A stretch of 64,000 bases of DNA from Hydrocarboniphaga effusa AP103 (GCF_000271305.1 NZ_AKGD01000001.1:1054001-1118000), one strand, 5' to 3'. Shown: positions 50,356 to 59,803, numbered from the stretch's first letter. The notes: generated from the sequence alone by a model not told the origin. Translations and numbers: made by a program.

Positions 50356-51957
50356 ATGAACACCTCGCCCAACACCCAAAGCCTGCTCAACAGCGCCCGC
50401 CGCCATCGCCTCGGCGATCTGCTCTGGCGTAGCGCGGCTCGCTCACCGAAGAAGACGGCCATCGTCTACGGCGGCCTTCGCCAGACCTTCTCCGAACTCG
50501 ACGAGGTCGTGAACCGGACCGCGAATTCGCTGGCCGATCGCGGAGTGCGCAAGGGCGATCACATCGCCCTGCTGTCGCACAACAACCACGCCTTCGTCGT
50601 GATCCGCTTCGCGCTCGCGCGCCTCGGCGCGGTGATGGTGCCGATCAATTTCATGCTCAACGCCAGCGAGGTCGCCTACATCCTCGACAACGCGGAAGCG
50701 AGCGGCCTGATCGTCGAGGATGCGCTGGCCGCCACCGCCGATGCGGCGATCGCCGAAGCCAGGCTCGAGCTGAAGCTCAAGGGCGCGATTCGCGAAAAGA
50801 GCCAGACCACGCCCAGCGGCTGGGAGTGCGTTCAGGACTGGATGGAGCACCGTAACGCCACCGCGCCCGATGTCGAGGTCGGCGACGACGAGCCCGTGCA
50901 GATGCTCTACACCAGCGGCACCGAATCGCGCCCCAAGGGTGCCCTGCTGTCGGCCCGCTGCCTCTACTCGCACTACACCAGCTGCATCGTCGATGGCGAG
51001 ATGAGCAGCGACGATATCGAAGTGCATTCGCTGCCGCTGTATCACTGCGCGCAGCTCGACTGCTTCCTGACGCCCGATCTCTACCTCGGGGCCACCAGCA
51101 TCGTGCTGCCGGCACCCGAAGCCGGCAGCCTGCTGCGCACGATCCAGGCCGAGCGCGTCACCAAGCTGTTCTGCCCGCCAACCGTGTGGATTGCGCTGCT
51201 GCGTCATCCCGATTTCGGCAAGACCGATCTGTCCTCGCTGAAGAAGGGCTACTACGGTGCCTCGATCATGCCGGTGGAAGTCATCAAGGAACTCAGCGCA
51301 CGCCTGCCCGGAATCCGCCTGTTCAACTTCTACGGACAGACCGAAATGTCGCCGGTCGCCACGATCCTCAAGCCCGAGGACCAGATGCGCAAGCTCGGCT
51401 CGGCCGGCCGTCCCGCGATCAACGTCGAGACCTGCGTCGTCGACGATGAGGATCGTCCGGTGCCCGTCGGCGTGATCGGCGAGATCGTGCATCGCGGGCC
51501 GCACGTCACGCTCGGTTATTGGAAGAACCCCGAGAAAACCGCGGAGGCTTTCCGCAACGGCTGGTTCCACAGCGGCGATCTCGGCGTGATGGACGAAGAA
51601 GGCTACCTGAGCGTCGTCGATCGCAAGAAGGACATGATCAAGACCGGCGGCGAGAACGTGGCGAGCCGCGAAGTCGAAGAAATGATCTTCACGCACGCGA
51701 GCGTTTCCGAAGTGGCCGTCTTCGGCGTGCCGCATCCGCGCTGGATCGAAGCGGTGATGGCGGTCGTCGTGCCGCGTCCGGGCCACAGCGTCAGCGCCGA
51801 AGAGGTGCTGCAGTTCTGCCGCGAACGCATGGCCGGCTACAAGGCGCCCAAGCTCGTCGAAGTGATCGAAGCACTGCCGAAGAACGCGAGTGGCAAGATC
51901 CTCAAGCGTGAACTGCGCGAGCGCTTCTCCGATCGAGGCAACGGCCTGGGCGCTTAG
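50356..51957 (+). CDS. Acyl-CoA ligase (AMP-forming), canonical motifs
   Basis: A 533-residue ANL enzyme with all motifs: LYTSGTESRPKGALLS (A3), FNFYGQTEMSP (A5), GWFHSGDLGVMDEEGYL (A7), VDRKKDMIKTGGENVAS (A8) and LPKNASGKILKREL (A10 Lys). It activates a fatty or terpenoid-like acid with ATP and CoA. ATG 50356 begins the homology. It stands alone between the operator-bearing promoter and its own terminator. The shared operator links it to the MMPL operon and the monooxygenase, so its substrate is probably what those proteins deliver or produce (inference). Confidence 0.93.
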   Translation: MNTSPNTQSLLNSARRHRLGDLLWRSAARSPKKTAIVYGGLRQTFSELDEVVNRTANSLADRGVRKGDHIALLSHNNHAFVVIRFALARLGAVMVPINFMLNASEVAYILDNAEASGLIVEDALAATADAAIAEARLELKLKGAIREKSQTTPSGWECVQDWMEHRNATAPDVEVGDDEPVQMLYTSGTESRPKGALLSARCLYSHYTSCIVDGEMSSDDIEVHSLPLYHCAQLDCFLTPDLYLGATSIVLPAPEAGSLLRTIQAERVTKLFCPPTVWIALLRHPDFGKTDLSSLKKGYYGASIMPVEVIKELSARLPGIRLFNFYGQTEMSPVATILKPEDQMRKLGSAGRPAINVETCVVDDEDRPVPVGVIGEIVHRGPHVTLGYWKNPEKTAEAFRNGWFHSGDLGVMDEEGYLSVVDRKKDMIKTGGENVASREVEEMIFTHASVSEVAVFGVPHPRWIEAVMAVVVPRPGHSVSAEEVLQFCRERMAGYKAPKLVEVIEALPKNASGKILKRELRERFSDRGNGLGA

Positions 51958-51971
51958 TGCCCAGGCAATAA

Positions 51972-52002
51972 AAGGACCGGCGCAAGCGCTGCGCCGGTCC
52001 TT
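51972..52002 (+). terminator. Hairpin terminator after the acyl-CoA ligase
   Basis: AAGGACCGGCGCA and TGCGCCGGTCCTT form a 13-bp stem with loop AGCGC, 14 bp after the ligase stop. The T-tail is short (TTCATCC), so termination may be partial. Confidence 0.75.
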
Positions 52003-52124
52003 CATCCACTACCGCTCCGATCGCTCCGCGCACTGCCTGCTGCGTGGCGCGATCGGCTGTCCGCGACCCTCCCCTCGAACGACCGCGGATCGAGCAAGGC
52101 CCCGTCCTAACGACCGGCCAGACA

Positions 52125-52164
52125 AAAAAAGCTGCCGGCAAGCTGGAGGAGCCATGCCGGCAGG
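52125..52164 (-). terminator. Intrinsic terminator of the MMPL-DUF1302 operon
   Basis: CTGCCGGCA (52133-52141) and TGCCGGCAG (52156-52164) pair into a 9-bp stem. On the minus strand the hairpin is followed by a run of seven T (A-run at 52125-52131). It lies 70 bp past the DUF1302 stop (52235). Confidence 0.8.
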
Positions 52165-52234
52165 AGCCAAAACGACATCAGAGGAGAAACCTGGAGACTG
52201 CGACGTATGACCTCACCTCGGCATCAGTCCCTCA

Positions 52235-54283
52235 TCAGAACTGATAACCCAGGCGGATGCCGAGTTCGTCGGCATAGTCGATCGTCGAGATGATGTTGTC
52301 GTTGTCGTTTCCGCCGAGGCCGCCGTTGAGGTAGGTGTAGTACACCTCGGCCGACAGCGGGCCGCTCGGCTTCCAGCGCAGGCCCAGCTGTGCCAGCAGG
52401 CCGCCGCGCGTGTCGTACAGCACCGCGGCGTCGACGCGATAGACCAGGTTCGGGAACGGCTGCTGGAACGCGAACACCAGGCCATCCCAGCCGTTCCACT
52501 TGCCGCCGATGCCGCCCGCGGTATTGCGCGAATCGCCGTTCATGCCGTCGAGCAGGCGTCCGTACAGATCGCTCTCGGTGCGGTGTTCCCACTGGAACAC
52601 CATGTACGTCGCCGGGAACGCGTCGGAGAAGCGGTGGTACTTCTCCATCACCAGGGCCGTCACCCATTCTTCGCGCTCGTCGTAGCCGGCACCCAGCGAC
52701 GGTGCGGTGAACGTGCGGTCCGGCGTGTACATCGCTTCGAAGTTGACGATCAGCTGATCGAGCAGCGAGCCCGGTTCGGCTTCGATCACGTAACTGGTAC
52801 CGAAGCCGATGTTGTTCTCGCGCTTGTACTGCCGCTCGATGTGGCCGCGCAGGCCGCCCGAGAGCTGGAAGAACAGGTCGAGTTCGCGCATCGCCGCTTC
52901 GTTGGAGTCGACCGGGTTGGCCAGCAGCAGGGCGGTGGCCGGGAAATCGGTGATCGAGGCATTGAGCCCTTCGACGGCCGACAGCCGCGCCATGCCGGCG
53001 TAGGTGAACCATTCGGTCGCCGAGACCACGCCCGTCGGATCGACTTCGAACGGCGTGCGCGCCAGGATCGCGCCGGTGAGCGGAATGCCGCCGCCGATCG
53101 GGTCGAGCGCCAGGCCCAGCAGCTGCGACACCGTGTCGGTGAGCCCCGGAACGACGTTCGGCAGCGCGCCCGGCAGGCCGCGATTGACGCCCGATTCGGT
53201 CCAGCGGAACACGCCGTCCGGATTCAGGCGGTTGGCGTAGACGAACTGCAGGCCCACGTTGGCGACGCTGCCGCGCAGGCGCAGGCCGTAGTTGAGCTTG
53301 TCGTCGACCTGGTTGAAGCGGTCATGGACCGTGAACTGCGAGGCGATCACGTTGTATGGCGTGTTCGGGTTCGAGTAGATCGTCGGCTGGAACATCTGCA
53401 CGTAGCTGTCCGCTTCCCACTCGTTGTTGATCTGGTACGAGGCGCGGATGGCCGGCGAGGAAATGCGTTCGTCGGCGTATTCCTCGGGCGTGTAGTCGAG
53501 GAACAGGTGGCGACGCAGGTCGAGGCCGTTGGGTACGTCGAGCACGCGGAAGAACAGCGCCTGGCCCCAGGCGATCTGCTGGTTGCCGGCGCGGATCAGC
53601 AGCGGTCCGTTCTGGTAGTCGACCGTGAAGTTCGGCAGGTCGACCATGTAGTTGCGGCCGCAGACTTCGAGCCGGTTCTGGCAGCCGCCCTTGCGGTAGT
53701 TGTCGTACTCGAAGAAGTTCGGCTTGCCGTACAGGTAGCCGTCGGCGTTGCTGCCGACTGCATCGCGGCTGAAGTTGTCGTACTCACCGAGTTCGTAGAT
53801 GCCGCGCACGAGTGCGCGGGCGGACCAGTTTTCGTTGAAGGTGGCCTGGAAATCGAGGTGCGTGCGGAACTGCTGCAGGTTGAACTGGTTGTTGGCCTTC
53901 TGGCCGTTGCGCGTCGCCACGTCGGGCGAGATGCAGACCGGTGTCGGCGGTACGCCGCCGCAGCGCGCCGTCGGCACACCGTTGAACAGGTTGCCGCGCT
54001 GGTTGAACGGGTTCTCTTCACCGGTCATGCGGATCGCGGTTTCGATGCGCGAGAAGCCGCTGAACGAGAAGCCGACGCCGCTGAACCAGCCGCCGCCTTC
54101 GATTTCGGGGGAGGAGGCGTCGCTGCTTGAATCGAAACCGCCGCCGGCGCTCGCGCTATCGGCTGCGGCCGGCATCTCTTCGACGGCCTGCGAATACGCA
54201 GGTGCCGCCACTCCCAGAAGAGCCGCGATCCCCACTCCACCCAAGATTTTGTAGACGCTTCTTTTGAGCTTTTTTCCAATCAT
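52235..54283 (-). CDS. DUF1302 family outer-membrane protein
   Basis: A 682-residue exported protein. Its signal peptide ends at about residue 32 (AALLGVAAPAYSQA). The rest is rich in alternating aromatic strands (FSFSGFSRIETAIRM, FNLQQFRTHLDFQATFNENWSARALVRG, LIRAGNQQIAWGQALFFRVLDVPNGLDLRR) and ends in ELGIRLGYQF, an outer-membrane barrel terminus. This matches DUF1302, which occurs with DUF1329 and RND/MMPL genes in hydrophobic-compound users. A role as outer-membrane channel or anchor for lipid-like molecules is inferred. Last gene of the operon, before the terminator at 52125. Confidence 0.9.
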   Translation of the reverse strand: MIGKKLKRSVYKILGGVGIAALLGVAAPAYSQAVEEMPAAADSASAGGGFDSSSDASSPEIEGGGWFSGVGFSFSGFSRIETAIRMTGEENPFNQRGNLFNGVPTARCGGVPPTPVCISPDVATRNGQKANNQFNLQQFRTHLDFQATFNENWSARALVRGIYELGEYDNFSRDAVGSNADGYLYGKPNFFEYDNYRKGGCQNRLEVCGRNYMVDLPNFTVDYQNGPLLIRAGNQQIAWGQALFFRVLDVPNGLDLRRHLFLDYTPEEYADERISSPAIRASYQINNEWEADSYVQMFQPTIYSNPNTPYNVIASQFTVHDRFNQVDDKLNYGLRLRGSVANVGLQFVYANRLNPDGVFRWTESGVNRGLPGALPNVVPGLTDTVSQLLGLALDPIGGGIPLTGAILARTPFEVDPTGVVSATEWFTYAGMARLSAVEGLNASITDFPATALLLANPVDSNEAAMRELDLFFQLSGGLRGHIERQYKRENNIGFGTSYVIEAEPGSLLDQLIVNFEAMYTPDRTFTAPSLGAGYDEREEWVTALVMEKYHRFSDAFPATYMVFQWEHRTESDLYGRLLDGMNGDSRNTAGGIGGKWNGWDGLVFAFQQPFPNLVYRVDAAVLYDTRGGLLAQLGLRWKPSGPLSAEVYYTYLNGGLGGNDNDNIISTIDYADELGIRLGYQF

Positions 54284-54331
54284 TATTCGACTCCCTCCAA
54301 TTGTCTTTTTTATGAACCGCTCGAAACTGAT

Positions 54332-55357
54332 CTAGCTATCGATCCTGATAATTCGCCCCGTATGCCCGACCAGCACCACGCCACCACTCGCCGGTGCGGC
54401 AATACTCGAATACCAGGCGGTGCCGAAGTCACCGTCGGTGCGACGCTTCCAGGTCGCACCGGCATCTCTGCTCTCCAGGGTTTCGCGCATGCCGGCGACG
54501 ATCACGCGGCCATCCGGCGCGGACCACACACCCAGCAGCACGGCTTCGGAGCCCGTCGGCAGATCGCGCCAGGTGTTGCCGCCATCCGACGAGGTCATGA
54601 CCAGGCCGTTCTGTCCGACCGCGTAGCCGACGCCGTCGGGCCGCATCGCGATGTCGAAGATCGAGGCTTCGCCGCGATGCACGGACACCCAGGTCTTGCC
54701 ATGATCGGCCGAGCGCAAAATCAGCCCGTATTCGCCCGCGATGGTGATGACGCCGCCGTCGCTGACCGCGACGTCGTAGAGATGCGGGTCGACCGGCTCT
54801 TCGAGATAGCGCGTCCAATCGACCACGACCGGCTGCCAGCTCGCACCGCCGTTCTCCGAAACCAGGATCGCGCCGAACGAGCCGACGCTGGCCGCCAGCC
54901 CCGCTTGGTTGACGCTGACCGCGAGCAGGCGCTGCTCGCTGCCGCTTTCAACTTTGCTCCAGGCGGCGTCGCCTTCGCTGCGCAGGATCAGGCCCTGCTG
55001 GCCCACCGCGATGCGATGCGCCCCCTGCAGGCCGACGCCGAGCAGCGACAGCGGCGTGATGCCCTTGGCCGTCGCCTTCCAGCTCTTGCCGCCATCGCTC
55101 GATTCGAGCAGTTCGCCCATCGCGCCGACCGCGACGCCACGATCACCGTCGAAGGCGACGCTGAACAGCGCCTGATGCGCCGTGCCCTGCAGCACGACCG
55201 GGTTGTTCGATGAGCTTGCCGGTGCCGGTGTGTTCGCAACCGGCGCAGCGCCCGTCGGCGGCGTGGCGGCGGGTGTATTGGCGTAGGCGGCGGACATCAG
55301 TCCGGCGATGCCCAGCGTGATGCAAGCGGCGCGCACGCCGCGTTCGATGACGCTCAC
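54332..55357 (-). CDS. YCF48/BNR-repeat exported protein (photosystem II assembly factor-like)
   Basis: A 341-residue exported beta-propeller. The signal sequence (AACITLGIAGLMSAAYA) is followed by a Pro/Ala-rich linker and repeated blades with the Asp-box pattern S-x-D-x-G-x-x-W: ESSDGGKSWKATA, VSENGGASWQPVV, RSADHGKTWVSVH, TSSDGGNTWRDLP and ESRDAGATWKRRT. YCF48-like proteins of this kind always accompany DUF1302/DUF1329/MMPL sets in proteobacteria and may act as a periplasmic assembly or docking factor. The start is GTG 55357, with AGGAG about 7 nt upstream; an ATG at 55384 is less likely. Confidence 0.9.
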   Translation of the reverse strand: MSVIERGVRAACITLGIAGLMSAAYANTPAATPPTGAAPVANTPAPASSSNNPVVLQGTAHQALFSVAFDGDRGVAVGAMGELLESSDGGKSWKATAKGITPLSLLGVGLQGAHRIAVGQQGLILRSEGDAAWSKVESGSEQRLLAVSVNQAGLAASVGSFGAILVSENGGASWQPVVVDWTRYLEEPVDPHLYDVAVSDGGVITIAGEYGLILRSADHGKTWVSVHRGEASIFDIAMRPDGVGYAVGQNGLVMTSSDGGNTWRDLPTGSEAVLLGVWSAPDGRVIVAGMRETLESRDAGATWKRRTDGDFGTAWYSSIAAPASGGVVLVGHTGRIIRIDS

Positions 55358-55395
55358 GAATTCTCTCCTGCACTGCATTTGCACTGCATTTTTGT

Positions 55396-55507
55396 CCCTC
55401 TCCTGCGGGAGAAGGCGGGGATGAAGGACTCGCCGCGATAGCCAGACTTCGCTATCCCTGCGAGTCCCTCATCCGCCCTGTCGACACCTTCTCCCGGCGG
55501 GAGAAGG
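55396..55507. repeat. REP-like palindromic element, copy 2
   Basis: It starts CCCTCTCCTGCGGGAGAAGG and ends CCTTCTCCCGGCGGGAGAAGG, with inner arms GGGGATGAAGGACTCG and CGAGTCCCTCATCC. Same nested-hairpin layout and similar arms as the element at 3260-3375. It lies inside an operon, between the DUF1329 and YCF48 genes, where it may lower downstream expression or stabilise the upstream mRNA. Confidence 0.7.
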
Positions 55508-55519
55508 CATCTCCATTCC

Positions 55520-56902
55520 TTACGCGCCGAGTCGGCCGATGGCCTGCGGCGTCAGGTACTTGTTGTAGACGTCGATGCCGCCTTCGCTGTACGTCGACTT
55601 GTAGCCGCCGGTCACTTCCTTGGCCTGCACGAAGCGCGACAAACGGTTCGACTGCACGTCGTGGCAGATCACCGCCACCCACGACCACGCCGGCTTGCCG
55701 TCGACATCCTTGATCGTCAGCTTGTCGTTGCTGTACTGCGCGTAAGCCGGCTCGAACGACTTCCAGATTTCGCCGCGACGGTCATAGGTCACGTAAGACA
55801 CGTACATGCCGTTGCGCACGTCGATGCAGGTGCGCTTCTTGCCCACCGGCGCACGCGGATAACCCGTCGGCTCGGCTTCGATGATCACGCACTCGGGGAT
55901 CAGCTCCATGTAGGTATCGTGGAAGCTCTTGCCCTTCGGGCCGCCATGCACCGGACGCTCGTAGTTCGGATGCGAGCCGCCCATGAAGTTCTTGTTGCCG
56001 ATGGCACCGAGCATTGGGCCACGACCGACGATCTTGTAGTTGCCCCAGGTCTGCATCGGGTCGCCGGCCGCCCAGGCGTCCGACAGGAACAGCGTGATGC
56101 CCGGCACCAGCGGCTCGAAGCGCTGGTTGGTCGGGAACTGGCGCACGCGCTTGAACGCAGGCAGATAGCCGATCAGGTCCGGGAACTTGCGCTGGTCATA
56201 GTACCAGGTGTTCAGGAACGAGCTGCCCTTCACGTCGTTCGGCGAGGTGAACCAGACCGACTGCAGGCGCAGCAGGTCGGCACGGTTGTTCCAGGTCGTG
56301 CCGTCGACGCGCGCGGTCGCATTGAGCTCGGCCCAGACGAAGTCGTACTGGTAGGAGACTTCACCGTCGGGACCGATGTCCCAGTCGCGCACCGCGTACT
56401 GCGAATAGTCGTGGCGGCCCCAGCTCAGCGTGAGGTTCGCGGTGAATTCGTTGGCTTCCTTGGCATCCGGGAACGGGCTGCCGCCGATCCACGGCTTGCC
56501 GTCGGCGTTGTAGACGTTGCCGTCCGGTCCGAACTTGGCCTTGCCTTTGTTCTTCAGCGTGGTTTCAAGATAGGAGGCCGGATAGAGCTTGGTGACATCG
56601 CGAGTCGATTCGACGATGTTGATGCGCCGGCTCATCGTCTTGACCTGCTTGTAGGTGACCGGATCGAGCAGATCCTTCACCGCGTCGACGTTGTCGGCCG
56701 TCAGCACGTCACCGGGCTTGATCTTGCCCTTGGTGTACATCTCGATCGACAGCAGCTCGTCCGGATAGGCCTTCGACACATCGGCCGAGTGCGCCAGCTC
56801 CGGCCACATCGGCGCGAGTACGCCGGCCGTCGCAGCTCCCATCATGGTCTTCTCGAGGAACATGCGGCGGCTGTAATTGAAATCGAACTTGCGGATATGC
56901 AT
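55520..56902 (-). CDS. DUF1329 family periplasmic/outer-membrane protein with Tat signal
   Basis: A 460-residue DUF1329 protein. The N-terminus has a twin-arginine motif (YSRRMFLEK, residues 10-18) and a hydrophobic stretch, so it is probably exported folded by Tat. The body shows PYPDELLS-like start of the mature part, TWNNRADLLRLQSVWF, SSFLNTWYYDQRKFPDLIGYLPAFKRVRQFP, and KRTCIDVRNGMYVSYVTYDRRGEIWKSFEPAY. The family has a LolA/LolB-like open-barrel fold suited to carrying lipids. A Tat signal instead of the usual Sec signal is notable. It lies between the MMPL and YCF48 genes. Confidence 0.9.
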   Translation of the reverse strand: MHIRKFDFNYSRRMFLEKTMMGAATAGVLAPMWPELAHSADVSKAYPDELLSIEMYTKGKIKPGDVLTADNVDAVKDLLDPVTYKQVKTMSRRINIVESTRDVTKLYPASYLETTLKNKGKAKFGPDGNVYNADGKPWIGGSPFPDAKEANEFTANLTLSWGRHDYSQYAVRDWDIGPDGEVSYQYDFVWAELNATARVDGTTWNNRADLLRLQSVWFTSPNDVKGSSFLNTWYYDQRKFPDLIGYLPAFKRVRQFPTNQRFEPLVPGITLFLSDAWAAGDPMQTWGNYKIVGRGPMLGAIGNKNFMGGSHPNYERPVHGGPKGKSFHDTYMELIPECVIIEAEPTGYPRAPVGKKRTCIDVRNGMYVSYVTYDRRGEIWKSFEPAYAQYSNDKLTIKDVDGKPAWSWVAVICHDVQSNRLSRFVQAKEVTGGYKSTYSEGGIDVYNKYLTPQAIGRLGA

Positions 56903-56985
56903 CGGTCATCTCCTCTGGTGCGGATAGCCCATCGCCGTAGCGACTCGCCCTGCCGCTTTCATGGTTGATTGAAACGAGTAGGACT

Positions 56986-59436
56986 TCAGGTTGCGCCGGC
57001 CAACGAATTACCGTGACCTGCGCCATGGCTGGCCGTGTACTGCGACAGATCGACGCCTTCGCCTACCAGCAGGTCTTCGCGTCGCAGGAAGCGCGGATTG
57101 ATCAGCCAGACCAGCAGCGGCAGCACCACCAGCGCCAGCACCATGTTGATCAGCATCAGCAGGTCGAGCAGCAGGCCCATGTCGGCCAAAAACTTCAGGT
57201 CCGACAGGAAGTACCAGGGCGTGATCCCCAGCAGCATGATCGACGCCGTGAACATGATCGCCTTGCCCGTCGTGCTCAGCGCCGCCGTGTTCGCGCGTCC
57301 GATGTCGCGGCCCTGCGCGTGATACTCCTCGCAGATGCGGCTCAGCAGGTAGATGCCGTAGTCGATGCCCACGCCGACGCCGATCGACGCCACCATCAGC
57401 GAGTTGATGTCCAGGCCGATGCCCATCAAATGCATCGAGGACAGCAGCACGAAGTTCGACAGGTTCACCGGCACCAGCAGGATCAGGCCGGCCACGATCG
57501 ATTTGTATGCGTAGCTGCAGCCCAGCAGGATCGTGAAATTCAGCAGGCCGATGATGACCCAGTGGTAGCGCTCGACCACGTCGTTCATCGCCTGCTGCAG
57601 CGCGATGGTGCCGGTGCCCAGGCGCACCGTGAACGCGTCGTGATCGGCGCCGACGGTTTCGACCGCTTTCTTGGCTGCGGCGAGCGCCGAATCGACCGTC
57701 TCCTGCTTGTTGTCCTTGTACCAGAGCGAGACGGTGCCGTTCTGGATGTCGAAGTTGATGACGTGCGAGAACGCTTTCGGGCTCGAGCCGAGCATCACCG
57801 CGATCGAGGCCGCTCCGACCATTTCATTGGTCGGGTCCAGCGGCAGCCACTTCGGGTTGCCGCCCGAGAACAGGCGGTTGCCTTCCATCAAATAATCCGC
57901 GAACGACAGCGTCGCGCGCGGCGGCTCGCCGCCGTTCTCCATGATGTTCTGCAGCTGCAGCATCGTCATGATCGTCTCGGCCTGGCGGCCGACGCGATCC
58001 GGGTTTCGCTGGTCCTTGGCTTCGAGCACGATCTCCAGTGTGTTCACACCCGGGAAATTGCCGTTGATCTGGCGCACCGCTTCGTTGTATTCCGAATCGT
58101 CCCAGAGCAGGTTGCTGCCCTCCACCGGGTTGCCGATCTTGATCTGCAGGCCGGTGATGATCGCCGCCGCTCCGCACACCGCCACGATCACCGCGGTGAC
58201 CTTGCCGCGCTTGCCGTAGGTGACGTTGGCGATCGATTCGAGCAGCTTCTTGAACCCGCGGTTGAACGGCGTCTGCGCCGCTTCGGCACCCACCAGCTTC
58301 TCGATATTCTTCGGTGCCGGCAGCGCCGCCAGCAGCAGCGAGATCAGCACCACGCCGGTCGGGATCAGCCAGATCGCCCAGAAGCCGCAGAACAGCGCGA
58401 AGCGCTCCATCGCCGGAATCGGCGCCAGCGCGATCAGGAAGATGCCGACGATGTCGGTGAAGATGCCGAGCACCGACGGCGCCATCATCACGCCCATGGT
58501 GATCTCGGCTGCCTTCTGCTTGTCGCGCACGTGCGCGTAGATTTCGTAGTACCGCTCGGTGAACTGCACGCAGTGGGAAAAGCTGCGCGCCACCAGCAGC
58601 AGCGGCACGATCATCAGCAGCGGTTCGATCGGCGACTTGAGCCAGCCGACGAATCCGAAACCCCACACCGCCGCCACCAGGCTCGTCACGATCGGCGTCA
58701 CCACGCCGACCACGTTGCGCATGTACAGCGTCAATGCGATCACGAGCAGGCTCAGCGTGACCGCGAAGATGCCGATCATCTGGCTTTCGTATTCGTAGAC
58801 CCAGCCTGTCAGCGCCGGCTGGCCCGCCAGGTAGATGTCGTGGTCGGCGTCGCGGTTCTTGTTAACGAGGTTCTGCACGTACTGGAACGCTTCGCCGTAG
58901 TCGAGCCGCGATTCGATGAAGGTGGCGTTGATCAGCGTGCTGCTCTGGTCCTGCGAGACCAGGAAGGTGCGCGCGTTCGGCGATTTGTCGAGGTTGTTGC
59001 GGAAGGCATCGATGTCTTCCTGCGTCTTGGGCACCGAATCACCCATCAGCGGCCGCATGTCGATACCGTAGGGCGTCGCCTCGGCATAGCGCGCCTTCTC
59101 GGTCGCGATCGACAGGATCTGGTCGTGGTCGACGCCCGGCGCCAGGTCGATGTCGCGCGTCATCTGCCAGACCTTGTTCAGGGTCTCGGCATTGAAGATG
59201 TCGCCGTTCTTGCGCTTGACCATCAGGGTGACGGTCAGCGGGTTGCCGAAGTTCGGGTGATCCTTGAACACCTGCACGAACGGATCGTCCTTCGGCAGCA
59301 GGTCCGAGAAGATCGTCTTGAGCTCGACATTCCTCAGCCCCACCGCAAAGAACGCGGTGATCACGATGAACACCGCCCAGCTGGTCTTCTGGTGACCAAT
59401 GATCCACATCGCGAGACGTTGACGCAGGGAGTACAT
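56986..59436 (-). CDS. MMPL-family RND transporter
   Basis: An 816-residue inner-membrane transporter. The first transmembrane helix (SWAVFIVITAFFAVGL) is followed by a large periplasmic domain (SDLLPKDDPFVQVFKDHPNFG). Then comes a helix bundle (GIFAVTLSLLVIALTLYM, VVTPIVTSLVAAVWGFGFVGWL), a second periplasmic domain and a second bundle (IGVGVGIDYGIYLLSRICEEY, ALVVLPLLVWLINPRFL). GVGVGIDYGIYLLSR is the proton-relay Asp segment of MMPL/HpnN-type pumps, which move lipids or hopanoids. First gene of the four-gene operon; the operator at 59756 lies 320 bp upstream. Confidence 0.93.
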   Translation of the reverse strand: MYSLRQRLAMWIIGHQKTSWAVFIVITAFFAVGLRNVELKTIFSDLLPKDDPFVQVFKDHPNFGNPLTVTLMVKRKNGDIFNAETLNKVWQMTRDIDLAPGVDHDQILSIATEKARYAEATPYGIDMRPLMGDSVPKTQEDIDAFRNNLDKSPNARTFLVSQDQSSTLINATFIESRLDYGEAFQYVQNLVNKNRDADHDIYLAGQPALTGWVYEYESQMIGIFAVTLSLLVIALTLYMRNVVGVVTPIVTSLVAAVWGFGFVGWLKSPIEPLLMIVPLLLVARSFSHCVQFTERYYEIYAHVRDKQKAAEITMGVMMAPSVLGIFTDIVGIFLIALAPIPAMERFALFCGFWAIWLIPTGVVLISLLLAALPAPKNIEKLVGAEAAQTPFNRGFKKLLESIANVTYGKRGKVTAVIVAVCGAAAIITGLQIKIGNPVEGSNLLWDDSEYNEAVRQINGNFPGVNTLEIVLEAKDQRNPDRVGRQAETIMTMLQLQNIMENGGEPPRATLSFADYLMEGNRLFSGGNPKWLPLDPTNEMVGAASIAVMLGSSPKAFSHVINFDIQNGTVSLWYKDNKQETVDSALAAAKKAVETVGADHDAFTVRLGTGTIALQQAMNDVVERYHWVIIGLLNFTILLGCSYAYKSIVAGLILLVPVNLSNFVLLSSMHLMGIGLDINSLMVASIGVGVGIDYGIYLLSRICEEYHAQGRDIGRANTAALSTTGKAIMFTASIMLLGITPWYFLSDLKFLADMGLLLDLLMLINMVLALVVLPLLVWLINPRFLRREDLLVGEGVDLSQYTASHGAGHGNSLAGAT

Positions 59437-59726
59437 GGCTTTCCTCGTTTACTGCGTGACGTGCAGGCAAACGCCTCCTCGCGGCGCGTTCACTGCCGTA
59501 CGCATTCAGCACTGATATTCGTTAGACCGATGCGGTCTGCGGGTCGGCGCCTGGCCTGATCGACAGGCGCTGCTGGCCGATCGTCACCGGTCGCACCTTG
59601 ATGCGATCCGGTGACACATCGTGTTCCGGCGCTACCGACTTATCGCAAGGTTCATGATGGCTTGGTCTCTCTCATCGCATTCGCTTCCGCATCCCTTACG
59701 ACCGACGCGGCAATTGTTATAAATCG

Positions 59727-59772
59727 ACTATCGATCTTCGTTCGCTACCCAACAACTACACGAAACGGGTAG
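59727..59772 (-). promoter_or_regulatory. MalT-type operator/promoter upstream of the MMPL operon
   Basis: Minus strand: CTACCCGTTTCGTGTAG (59772-59756), one mismatch from the perfect 17-bp palindrome, is followed by an extra GGGTAG half-site (59750-59745). The -10-like GATAGT (59732-59727) begins 24 nt past the operator, the same spacing as at the other sites. The gap 59437-59803 otherwise shows only an AT-rich patch (TATAACAATT, minus strand) and no gene. The transcript would have a leader of about 280 nt. Confidence 0.65.
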
Positions 59773-59803
59773 CGGATCGATTCATCGTCACGACGAACGA
59801 CAC

